Of a stretch of DNA of 7,887 nucleotides, positions 1-6,241 are shown one piece after another. Source of the stretch: an uncultured Porphyromonadaceae bacterium (GTDB taxonomy: Bacteria; Bacteroidota; Bacteroidia; Bacteroidales; Muribaculaceae); the NCBI GenBank assembly GCA_902494595.1, contig CABUTY010000046.1, positions 1 to 7,887 of the forward strand, given 5' to 3'. Under the pieces are notes generated by a model that made no database searches, was not told the origin of the DNA, and saw only the letters and a program-made list of their open reading frames with translations. Position 1 is the stretch's first letter; each line of letters opens with the position of its first letter. The translations under genes were made by a program, and so were the position numbers.

Positions 1-237
1 AATCCCGACCAGGGCAAGGTTACCGTCAAGTCGCCGCGCTTCACACGCGAGATGCTCCTGACGCTCAAGCCCGATCCCAGCGGTATCAACGGCATCGGCA
101 CCGACGACAACGTCGTGGAGACACGCTACTTCACACTCGACGGCCTTGAGATTGCCGAGCCGACCCCCGGCCAGGTAGTGATAGAACGCGCCCTCCTCAC
201 CGACGGCACCGTCCGCGTCCGCAAAGTCAGAAAGTAA
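1..237 (+). CDS. C-terminal end of a probable secreted/surface protein (5' end outside window)
   Basis: The reading frame is open from base 1 and ends at a double stop (TAA TAA, 235-240), leaving 78 residues of a longer protein. No enzymatic motif is visible, so the function of the whole protein is unknown. The tail has a layout typical of exported Bacteroidales, especially Muribaculaceae-like, proteins: a SGINGIGTDD segment, then RYFTLDGLEIAEPTPGQVVI, then a short basic end (VRVRKVRK). This resembles the usual YFNLQG...NPxxGxYI...KVxVK terminal module, regarded as a sorting or anchoring domain related to type IX secretion signals. Export is therefore inferred from family resemblance, not from a signal peptide, which would lie upstream of the window. 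The gene converges on the minus-strand run and is followed by a strong terminator. A methionine codon at 52 is internal, not a start. Confidence 0.75.
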   Translation, partial: NPDQGKVTVKSPRFTREMLLTLKPDPSGINGIGTDDNVVETRYFTLDGLEIAEPTPGQVVIERALLTDGTVRVRKVRK

Positions 238-251
238 TAACTCGACAACCG

Positions 252-286
252 GCCGAAAACCCGGGTCTACCGACCCGCCGAAAACC
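252..286. repeat. Short direct repeat GCCGAAAACC x2 in convergent gap
   Basis: The 10-mer GCCGAAAACC occurs at 252-261 and again at 277-286, a 25-bp period. A small dyad (CGGGTC-TACC-GACCCG, 262-277) lies between and slightly overlaps the second copy. Function is unknown; it may be part of the transcription end region of the two convergent genes. Confidence 0.4.
254..277 (-). terminator. Weak secondary hairpin, possible backup terminator for the minus-strand run
   Basis: Read on the minus strand, a 6-bp stem (CGGGTC/GACCCG) with a GGTA loop is followed by GGTTTTCGG, which gives only a four-T tract. It lies beyond the stronger hairpin at 302-325 and could catch read-through. The short stem and poor T tract make this tentative. 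Confidence 0.25.
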
Positions 287-301
287 GACCGCCAAAATTC
301 A

Positions 302-330
302 GGGATGCTCCTTCCGGGGCATCCCTTTTT
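302..330 (+). terminator. Rho-independent terminator between convergent genes, possibly bidirectional
   Basis: GGGATGCTCC and GGGGCATCCC form a 10-bp stem containing one G-T pair, with a 4-nt TTCC loop, followed directly by TTTTT (326-330). It sits 65 bp after the plus-strand stop at 235-237. In the other direction it begins 6 bp after the minus-strand aminotransferase stop (332-334); there the stem is preceded by five A and followed by TGAATTTTGG, so it may also end the minus-strand operon, less efficiently. Confidence 0.8.
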
Positions 331-331
331 C

Positions 332-1450
332 CTATCGGAAGGAGTTGATGGCGGAGGCGACGCGGAGGGCGTCGGCGGGGGTCATGGCCGACGACATGGG
401 CAGCGACAGCTCTGTGGCGTGGATGCGGTCGGTCACAGGTAGCGTCAGGGTGTTGTACTCCTTGTAACATTCCTGTCGGTGGGGAGGTATAGGATAATGT
501 ATGAGGGTATGTATGCCCTGTTCCAGCAATCGGCTCTGCAGCCGGTCGCGGCTCCCGCAACGCAACGGGTAGATATGGAACACGTTGCCTCCCTCCGTAC
601 CGAAACAGGGAAGCGTCACCAGCGGATTGCATATCTCTTCCTGATAGATGCGGGCAATCCTTATCCGCCGGGCATTATCCTCGTCGAGATGCCGAAGCTT
701 CACATCCAGCACGGCAGCCTGAAGCTCGTCGAGTCGGGAGTTGAGTCCCTTGTAACGGAACACGTATTTTTTTTCGGAGCCGTAATTGGCGAGCATCCTT
801 ATGGTGTCGGCCAGCTCGGTGTCGTCGGTGGTCACAGCTCCGCCGTCGCCGAGGGCGCCAAGGTTCTTGCCGGGATAGAAGCTGTGGCCGGCGGCGACAC
901 CTAAAGAGCCGGTGCGGCGTCCCTGATACAGACAGCCGTGAGCCTGGGCATTGTCTTCCACAATCATCAGCCCGTGACGGCGGCATACATCCTCAATGGC
1001 AGGCGTATATGCGCACAGGCCGTAGAGATGCACGAGGAGCACGGCACGCGTGCGCGGCGTCAGCGCCTTCTCGATGAGCGAGGCGTCAAGCTGCATAGTT
1101 TCCTCGTCGGGCTCCACGAACACCGGAACGAGACCATTGTCGCTGACGGCCAGCACCGATGCCACAAATGTGTTGGCCGGCACTATCACCTCGTCGCCCG
1201 GCTGAAGCCTCCCCAGCTCCAGCATTGCCCTGAATATCAGCCGCAACGCATCAAGTCCGTTACCCGTGCCTATCGCCTCCCGTACGCCGATATATCCGGC
1301 ATAATTACGCTCGAAACGCTCCACGGCCTTTCCCTGGATATACCACCCCGATTCCACTACATCCCTTACCGCCGACGCTATCTCCGCGCCGTGAAGGGCC
1401 GTGACAGCCCCAAGGTCAAGAAAGGGTATCTCCCGGTTATCTTCTATCAT
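332..1450 (-). CDS. DegT/DnrJ/EryC1/StrS-family sugar aminotransferase, FdtB/QdtB type (dTDP-3-amino-3,6-dideoxyhexose transaminase)
   Basis: A PLP-dependent aminotransferase predicted to place an amino group, usually from glutamate, on C3 of a dTDP-3-keto-6-deoxyhexose, giving dTDP-Fuc3N or dTDP-Qui3N for surface glycans. The 372-residue length is normal for the family. Visible signatures (numbered from the ATG at 1450): IPFLDL near the N-terminus; GTGNGLDAL around 62-70; [17 protein letters not shown] with the PLP-ring aspartate at 166; [15 protein letters not shown] with the Schiff-base lysine at 195; [10 protein letters not shown]; and HYPIPPHRQ near the C-terminus, strongly FdtB/QdtB-like. 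I prefer ATG 1450 because AAAGG lies about 8 nt upstream and IPFLDL then falls at the expected position; a GTG at 1459 would add three residues. The gene overlaps the ketoisomerase by 14 bp, implying translational coupling. The product sugar cannot be fixed from sequence. Confidence 0.93.
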   Translation of the reverse strand: MIEDNREIPFLDLGAVTALHGAEIASAVRDVVESGWYIQGKAVERFERNYAGYIGVREAIGTGNGLDALRLIFRAMLELGRLQPGDEVIVPANTFVASVLAVSDNGLVPVFVEPDEETMQLDASLIEKALTPRTRAVLLVHLYGLCAYTPAIEDVCRRHGLMIVEDNAQAHGCLYQGRRTGSLGVAAGHSFYPGKNLGALGDGGAVTTDDTELADTIRMLANYGSEKKYVFRYKGLNSRLDELQAAVLDVKLRHLDEDNARRIRIARIYQEEICNPLVTLPCFGTEGGNVFHIYPLRCGSRDRLQSRLLEQGIHTLIHYPIPPHRQECYKEYNTLTLPVTDRIHATELSLPMSSAMTPADALRVASAINSFR

Positions 1451-1853
1451 CGTCAACACCTTTGAACGTCAGGAAATCGGGATACTCGTAGATGTAATCG
1501 TCTATGTCGTAATGCTGCGAGGCGAGTACGAGGCCGACAGCCCCAGAGGAGAAATCATCGAGTGTACGCCAATAGCCGGGGGGTATGTAGAGACCGAGCC
1601 AGGGATGGTTCAGAAAGAAGGAACGACGTGTGCGCCCGTCGTCGAGAGTGACCGTAAAACTGCCGGCAACCGCCACTATCAGCTGCTCCAGAGTCTTGTG
1701 GGCATGCCCTCCGCGACTCTCTCCTCCCGGGACATCATAGATATAATAGACACGCTTGATGTCGAACGGCACATGACCCTTTCCTTCGATAAACGACAGA
1801 TTGCCGCGAGGGTCGTGAATCTTGGGCAATTCTATGATGTGGGGGATTGACAT
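1437..1853 (-). CDS. FdtA/QdtA-family dTDP-4-keto-6-deoxyglucose 3,4-ketoisomerase (cupin, WxcM-like)
   Basis: A 138-residue single-domain cupin predicted to move the keto group of dTDP-4-keto-6-deoxyglucose from C4 to C3, making the substrate of the overlapping aminotransferase. Visible family features: [11 protein letters not shown] (14-24); [13 protein letters not shown] with Tyr36; [14 protein letters not shown] with the catalytic histidine pair His50 and His52; [21 protein letters not shown] (88-102); and [14 protein letters not shown]. Tyr36, His50 and His52 match the acid, base and proton-shuttle residues described for QdtA (Tyr37, His51, His53) with an offset of one. FdtA enzymes invert C4 (galacto product) and QdtA enzymes do not (gluco product). 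Arg16 together with Arg96 is a mixed pattern at the two positions reported to control this, so neither symbol is assigned. The start ATG at 1853 has AAGGA immediately before it, closer than ideal. The gene starts 38 bp after polA ends. Confidence 0.93.
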   Translation of the reverse strand: MSIPHIIELPKIHDPRGNLSFIEGKGHVPFDIKRVYYIYDVPGGESRGGHAHKTLEQLIVAVAGSFTVTLDDGRTRRSFFLNHPWLGLYIPPGYWRTLDDFSSGAVGLVLASQHYDIDDYIYEYPDFLTFKGVDDDRR

Positions 1854-1858
1854 TCCTT

Positions 1859-1885
1859 AATGTTGAATTTTGAATGTTGAATTTT
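1859..1885. repeat. AT-rich 13-bp direct repeat in the polA/ketoisomerase junction
   Basis: AATGTTGAATTTT occurs at 1859-1871 and 1873-1885, separated by one G, filling most of the 38-bp gap. It stands out against the GC-rich flanks. Similar low-complexity TTGAATTTTGAAT strings are, from memory, common between genes in Bacteroidales; no specific function is known to me. Confidence 0.55.
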
Positions 1886-1891
1886 TAATCA

Positions 1892-4690
1892 TCAGTGGGC
1901 GTCGAGCCAGTTCAGGGCGGTACCGCAGCTGGCGGTTAGGGGCACGCTCCCGCTGTAGGCTCCTTCCATAAGCCTCTCCACAAGCTCCTGCATCACCGGC
2001 AATTCCTCGGGAACCACGTTGAAGTTCAGTTCGTCGTGGATCTGCATGATCATCGTCGATTTCAGCTTGCGCCGCCGCATCTCGTTGAAGATGTCGATCA
2101 TGGACTTCTTGATGACGTCGGCGGCGGTTCCCTGGAGAGGAGCGTTCACAGCATTCCTTTCAGCGAAGCCGCGCACGGTGGGGTTCTTGCTGTTGATGTC
2201 GGGGAGCTGGCGGCGACGCCCCATGCGCGTCTCCACATACCCGCGTTCACGCGCCTGCTCCACGCTATCCGACTGATATTTGCGCACCGTCGGGAACGTG
2301 GCGTAATAATTATCGATAATCTCCTTGGCCTCGGCGCGTGGTATGCCCAGACGCGTGGAGAGTCCAAAGGGACTTATGCCGTAGAGGATGCCGAAGTTGG
2401 CCGTCTTGGCGCTGCGACGTTCCGTGGCGGTGACCTCCGATACATCCTTGTGGTAGATTTTTGCCGCCGTGATGGCATGAATGTCCTTGCCGTGGCGGAA
2501 GGCGTCGGTCATGATGGGGTCATGGCTGAAATCGGCCATGAGGCGCAGCTCTATCTGCGAATAGTCGGCGCTCATGAAGAGGCATCCCTCGTCGGCGATG
2601 AATGCGCGGCGAATACCGCGGCCCTCCTCCTCACGAACTGGTATGTTCTGTAGATTGGGTGCCGTGGAGGAGATGCGGCCCGTGGCCGTGACCGTCTGGT
2701 TGTAGTTGGTATGCACCTTCCCGGTCTGCGGGTTTATGGCCGCCGGCAATGCCTGCAGGTAAGTGGTCAGCAGCTTCTTCATGGCGCGGTAACGCATGAT
2801 GGCTCCGACAACAGGATGTTTGGGCACAAGCTTCTCCAGCACATCCTCGGCGGTGGAATATTGTCCTGTCTTGGTTTTCTTGGCTTTGGGATCAAGCATC
2901 AGCACATCGAAGAGCACCTCGCCCACCTTTGCCGGCGAACCGATATTGAACTCCATGCCGGCCATTTCGTAAATCTCCTTTTCAAGAGCGGCGAGGCGCG
3001 TCTGCATATCTTCGGCGGCATTGTCGAGGGCCTTTATGTCGATTCTGACACCGGCGCTCTCCATGGCGGCGAGCACGGGCACGAGAGGGAGTTCCAGGCC
3101 GGTGAGCAGAGGCTGCATGCCAGCCTCGGTGACGGTATCGTCGAGAGGCTGGCGGAGCTGCAGGGTAAGGTCGGCGCATTCGCAGGCCCACGGCATGAGC
3201 ACATCCGGCGACAACGCGCCGACCGACGCTGTCTTGCCTGCGCGACGCCCCCCCGTCTTCGCAAGCCCCGGCTGGGCACTCGCCTCCACACCCAGGTAGG
3301 TGGCCGACAGACTCTCCAGATCGTGACGCATCTCCGGCTGCAGCAGATAGTGGGCAAGACCGATATCGTAGAAGTTTACCAGCGCATCGGCGCCGTCGTT
3401 GCGGTGACGTGACGCCACAACCATGTTGCGCTTCGTCTCGCCGCTGACTTTCTCAATATCCGGGTCGGCCATGATGTCGAGCACCAGGGCCCTTCCTTCG
3501 TCATAGCCGGCAGGTATGTAGAAAGCCTTTCCGGGGGCGGTGGCTATGGCAGTGCCGCGCCATATGGCCGACATGTCGTTCTCGCCGTCGGCTATCATGA
3601 ATAGACCTATGCGGCCAATCCCTTCGAGCTGACGGCTCAGCTCGCCGAGAACGGCGCCGTTGTCGGCAAGGCGGTAATCATTGTCGCGTTCCGACACTTT
3701 GGCAAGCGGGGCGGCAGGCTCCTCCGCGTCGGCGCCAAAGTCGTCGAACAGAGAGGTGGGGAATCCCGAGGTGGCCGCCGGGCGTGGCTGCGTCGAATCT
3801 ATGCGGCGCATAACCCTGTCGGACAACGTCTTGAACTCCAGCTCCCTGAATATGGCCTGCAGCTTTCCCTTGTCTTCCTCACGCCTCTCGAGGTCGGAGG
3901 GTACAACGCCCACCGGTACATCCGTGCGTATCGTGGCAAGGAATTTGGAGAACTCTATCTGGCGGATATTCTCCGTGATTTTTTTCTGCAGGGCACCTTT
4001 CAGACTGTCGGTATTGGCCAGGAGGTTCTCCACGCTGCCGAAGTCGTTGATGAGTTTTACCGCCGTTTTCTCGCCGACACCGGGACAGCCGGGGATATTG
4101 TCGATTTTGTCGCCCATGAGAGCGAGGAGGTCGATTATCTGTCGCGTGTTCTGCAGGCCGTATCGCGCGCATACCTCCTCTGGGCCGCGAAGCTCGAAAT
4201 CCTGACCACGGTACGAGGGCTTATATTGGTAGACGTGCGGCGTGACAAGCTGCCCGAAGTCCTTGTCGGGACTCATCATGTAGACGGTATATCCCTCCGC
4301 CTCGGCCATCCGCGACAGCGTGCCTATCACGTCGTCGGCCTCGTAACCCTCTACCTCCACCAACGGTATCCGGTAGGCCTTCACTATCTCCTTGATGAAG
4401 GGCACCGACAGCTTTATGTCCTCGGGGGTGGAGGCCCGTTCCGACTTGTATTCCTCGCTGGCTTCGTTGCGGAAAGTGGGACCGGGAGGGTCGAAACATA
4501 CGGCCATGTGCGTGGGCCGCTCCTTGCGTATGATTTCCTCCAGAGTGTTGACGAATCCGAAAATCGCCGACGTGTTGAAACCTGCCTGCGTGATCCGGGG
4601 CATCCGTATCAGGGCGTAGTAGGCACGGAATATCAGCGCATAGGCATCCAGAAGAAACAGCCGCTTTTCAGTATTTTTGTCGTCGGACAT
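1892..4690 (-). CDS. polA: DNA polymerase I (5'-nuclease and polymerase domains intact; 3'-5' exonuclease domain apparently inactive)
   Basis: Full-length 932-residue family A polymerase, acting in Okazaki-fragment processing and repair synthesis. Residues 1-300 form the 5'-3' exonuclease: Asp15, Asp67 (CFDPPGPTFR), EADD at 117-120, SPDKD at 140-144, then GDKIDNIPG and GVGEKTA. A Pro/Ala/acidic linker spans about 300-338. Residues ~340-520 align with the proofreading domain, but the catalytic acids are missing: the DxE site reads Phe364/Ile366 in a gapless alignment, Asp424 of E. coli is Asn422, and Tyr497/Asp501 are Trp501/Cys505 (WACECADLTL). The polymerase domain is complete: TATGRISSTAPNLQNIP; motif A SADYSQIELR with Asp709; motif B RRSAKTANFGILYG with Arg758, Lys762, Phe766 and Tyr770; motif C QIHDE with Asp886. 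ATG 4690 gives the expected N-terminus. The gene lies 50 bp after the acyltransferase stop and 38 bp before the ketoisomerase start, among unrelated envelope genes. Confidence 0.98.
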   Translation of the reverse strand: MSDDKNTEKRLFLLDAYALIFRAYYALIRMPRITQAGFNTSAIFGFVNTLEEIIRKERPTHMAVCFDPPGPTFRNEASEEYKSERASTPEDIKLSVPFIKEIVKAYRIPLVEVEGYEADDVIGTLSRMAEAEGYTVYMMSPDKDFGQLVTPHVYQYKPSYRGQDFELRGPEEVCARYGLQNTRQIIDLLALMGDKIDNIPGCPGVGEKTAVKLINDFGSVENLLANTDSLKGALQKKITENIRQIEFSKFLATIRTDVPVGVVPSDLERREEDKGKLQAIFRELEFKTLSDRVMRRIDSTQPRPAATSGFPTSLFDDFGADAEEPAAPLAKVSERDNDYRLADNGAVLGELSRQLEGIGRIGLFMIADGENDMSAIWRGTAIATAPGKAFYIPAGYDEGRALVLDIMADPDIEKVSGETKRNMVVASRHRNDGADALVNFYDIGLAHYLLQPEMRHDLESLSATYLGVEASAQPGLAKTGGRRAGKTASVGALSPDVLMPWACECADLTLQLRQPLDDTVTEAGMQPLLTGLELPLVPVLAAMESAGVRIDIKALDNAAEDMQTRLAALEKEIYEMAGMEFNIGSPAKVGEVLFDVLMLDPKAKKTKTGQYSTAEDVLEKLVPKHPVVGAIMRYRAMKKLLTTYLQALPAAINPQTGKVHTNYNQTVTATGRISSTAPNLQNIPVREEEGRGIRRAFIADEGCLFMSADYSQIELRLMADFSHDPIMTDAFRHGKDIHAITAAKIYHKDVSEVTATERRSAKTANFGILYGISPFGLSTRLGIPRAEAKEIIDNYYATFPTVRKYQSDSVEQARERGYVETRMGRRRQLPDINSKNPTVRGFAERNAVNAPLQGTAADVIKKSMIDIFNEMRRRKLKSTMIMQIHDELNFNVVPEELPVMQELVERLMEGAYSGSVPLTASCGTALNWLDAH

Positions 4691-4701
4691 AGCGGGGAAT
4701 A

Positions 4702-4730
4702 GTGATAAGTGATAACGATAAAAGATAAAT
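4702..4730. repeat. Imperfect 7-8 bp tandem repeat (GTGATAA-like) upstream of polA
   Basis: Four consecutive related units are seen: GTGATAA, GTGATAA, CGATAAAA and GATAAAT. They fill most of the 50-bp gap between the acyltransferase stop and the polA start and are much more AT-rich than the flanks. They lie in the polA leader, so copy-number change could alter ribosome access, but no regulation is shown. Confidence 0.5.
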
Positions 4731-4740
4731 CTTTGAAGGG

Positions 4741-5655
4741 TTATTTAGCCACGGAGGTTATTTCTTTACCGGAGAGGAGATACGTCTGACGGCGCAGGTA
4801 CTGTCCGAGGGCTTCGTAGTCTTTGCCGAACTCGAGTTGTTTCTCCACGCTTACGGGCTCTCCGATGGTGACGCGCAGCGGTTTGTTGCGCTTGCGGAAA
4901 AGTTCGCGTGCCAGACAGAGCGTGCGCAGAAGTATGCTGTGATGCCCGAAGAAGTTGAACATCCTCGAATTGGTGCCGTGGAAATAAATGGGAATCACTG
5001 GCACTTTGGCTTTGGAGATGATCTGGAGTACGGTGGGTTGCCATTGGCGGTCGACGATGATACCCTCCTTGTCGGTTTTGCCTATTGCGCCGGCGGGGAA
5101 GAACCCTACAGGCATACCTTCGCGGAGCATCCTTATGGCCTCCCTGACGCCGGCCACCGACACGCGTCGCTTCTCCGGGTCGGCCGACGCCCCCTGGTCG
5201 ACGGCTATGAAGTTGGGTCGCATCGCCGACAGCTGGTTGAGGATCATGTTGACCATCACCTTGAACTCAGGCCGTACCCTCGTGACCAGGTATATGAGCA
5301 CAATGCCGTCGAGCTGTCCGAAGGGATGGTTGCTGACGGTGATGAAGGCCCCGGTCTTGAAGCGTTCCAAAATCTCAAGGTTGTCGACATGCAGGTCTAC
5401 CTTGAACTCATCCTCGACGAGGTGCTTGACGAACTCGGGCCCCGGAGTCATGCTCCAGCGGCCATGCACGCGGTTCACCTCGTCAATCTCGAAAAGCTTC
5501 ATGAGCCGCTTCACGAGACGCGGATGCTTCGCGGCCGGCGGATATACCCGCTTGATGTCGGCCATTGTAATCACATCCGGCCTTACCTCTATATCGGGAT
5601 ACTGGTCGAAGACATATACCTCTTCGCCATCTTTATTCAGTTTTTTCTGCATCAT
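4741..5655 (-). CDS. Lysophospholipid-acyltransferase (PlsC/hemolysin-like) family protein
   Basis: A 304-residue member of the LPLAT superfamily, predicted to transfer an acyl chain to a lipid or lipid precursor at the inner membrane. Numbered from ATG 5655: the catalytic block is SNHPFGQLDG, with His110 and Asp116. This is an HX5D spacing rather than the canonical HX4D; the 'NHPxGxxDG' form recalls hemolysin-like acyltransferases, including some used for aminolipids. FFPAGAIGK (185-193) takes the place of the usual FPEG block, followed by VPVIPIYFHGTNS and VTIGEPVS. No clear transmembrane helix is seen. The open frame extends 71 codons upstream, but that part is the out-of-frame shadow of the GtrA gene and looks unnatural (Ser/Cys/Arg/Trp-rich), so the tandem ATGs at 5655/5652 are preferred. 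This overlaps the GtrA gene by 23 bp. It could serve phosphatidic-acid or glycine-lipid synthesis; substrate unknown. Confidence 0.85.
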   Translation of the reverse strand: MMQKKLNKDGEEVYVFDQYPDIEVRPDVITMADIKRVYPPAAKHPRLVKRLMKLFEIDEVNRVHGRWSMTPGPEFVKHLVEDEFKVDLHVDNLEILERFKTGAFITVSNHPFGQLDGIVLIYLVTRVRPEFKVMVNMILNQLSAMRPNFIAVDQGASADPEKRRVSVAGVREAIRMLREGMPVGFFPAGAIGKTDKEGIIVDRQWQPTVLQIISKAKVPVIPIYFHGTNSRMFNFFGHHSILLRTLCLARELFRKRNKPLRVTIGEPVSVEKQLEFGKDYEALGQYLRRQTYLLSGKEITSVAK

Positions 5656-6205
5656 TGCGGGTATTCTGGTTCTTGCCTTTGCGGCTGATTCCGAGATAAT
5701 CGAGAGAGCGCAATATGTATGCGTCGAGGCGCGTTTCGCGGAACACGAAGTTGCGCTGCAGCAGGAAATTCCATGCCAGGGAAACGACGAGCGATACCGA
5801 CAGACGGGCCACGAGGAAGATGGCGTCGTCGCCCAGTCCCATGATTGTCTTGAGCCACGTCCACTCACGCATCAGATAATAAACGATCTGGGTTCCGAAA
5901 CTGTTGAGGAGCAGGGAGCCTACCCATACGAAAAGGAACTTGGTGAGAGCTGCACGCCATGCCACGCCCTCGGCATGGAAGGTGAAACGGTAATTGATCA
6001 CGCAGTTGAGGATACCGCCCACAAAGGCACCTATGGCCGTAGACAGCCAGGGCGTGAAGTCAAGGAAGGCAAACACCACAAACGACACCAGCATGTCGAT
6101 CCAGCCACATATCTGCGAGGAAGCGCCGGACCTCAGAAGGGTGAAGAGAAATCCGTCGCTATGCAGAAACTTGTCGCGCATTTGCGCCAGTCGGTGTGAT
6201 GACAT
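5633..6205 (-). CDS. GtrA-family membrane protein (putative lipid-linked sugar translocation)
   Basis: A 190-residue hydrophobic protein with the GtrA pattern of four membrane segments in two similar halves. The first half ends in GGILNCVINYRFTF (about residues 63-76) and the second in SLAWNFLLQRNFVFR (about 142-156), the paired N-x(n)-F-x-F signatures of the family. Approximate helices: 22-50, 54-75, 85-110 and 127-153, followed by a basic, polar cytoplasmic tail. Family members are thought to help move polyprenyl-phosphate-linked sugars across the inner membrane or to assist glycosyltransferases; the substrate here is unknown. The ATG at 6205 has AAGG just upstream. The gene starts 36 bp after the CDP-alcohol phosphatidyltransferase and overlaps the acyltransferase start by 23 bp, so all three are probably translated from one message. 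No glycosyltransferase partner lies in the window. Confidence 0.85.
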   Translation of the reverse strand: MSSHRLAQMRDKFLHSDGFLFTLLRSGASSQICGWIDMLVSFVVFAFLDFTPWLSTAIGAFVGGILNCVINYRFTFHAEGVAWRAALTKFLFVWVGSLLLNSFGTQIVYYLMREWTWLKTIMGLGDDAIFLVARLSVSLVVSLAWNFLLQRNFVFRETRLDAYILRSLDYLGISRKGKNQNTRNDAEKTE

Positions 6206-6241
6206 AGGCCTTGTCGTTACGTGGCTGCCGGTGTTGCGTGG

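Noticed and set aside
2711..3412. 233-codon plus-strand open frame within polA
   Set aside because: It is the complement of conserved polymerase I sequence; the His/Arg/Gly-rich translation has no domain and no start context.
4691..4740. Separate promoter for polA in the 50-bp gap
   Set aside because: TATCTTTT on the minus strand partly matches the Bacteroidetes -7 element, but I found no suitable -33 TTTG at the right distance.
4837..5688. 283-codon plus-strand open frame opposite the acyltransferase
   Set aside because: It is antisense to a gene with clear family motifs and has no recognisable motif of its own.
5656..5868. 71-codon N-terminal extension of the acyltransferase
   Set aside because: It lies almost wholly inside the GtrA gene in another frame, has unnatural Ser/Cys/Arg/Trp-rich composition, and the family-like sequence begins only at the tandem ATGs at 5655/5652.
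4988..6199. 403-codon plus-strand open frame, opposite the acyltransferase and GtrA genes
   Set aside because: It spans two well-supported minus-strand genes, its translation shows no recognisable domain, and long antisense frames are expected in GC-rich coding DNA.
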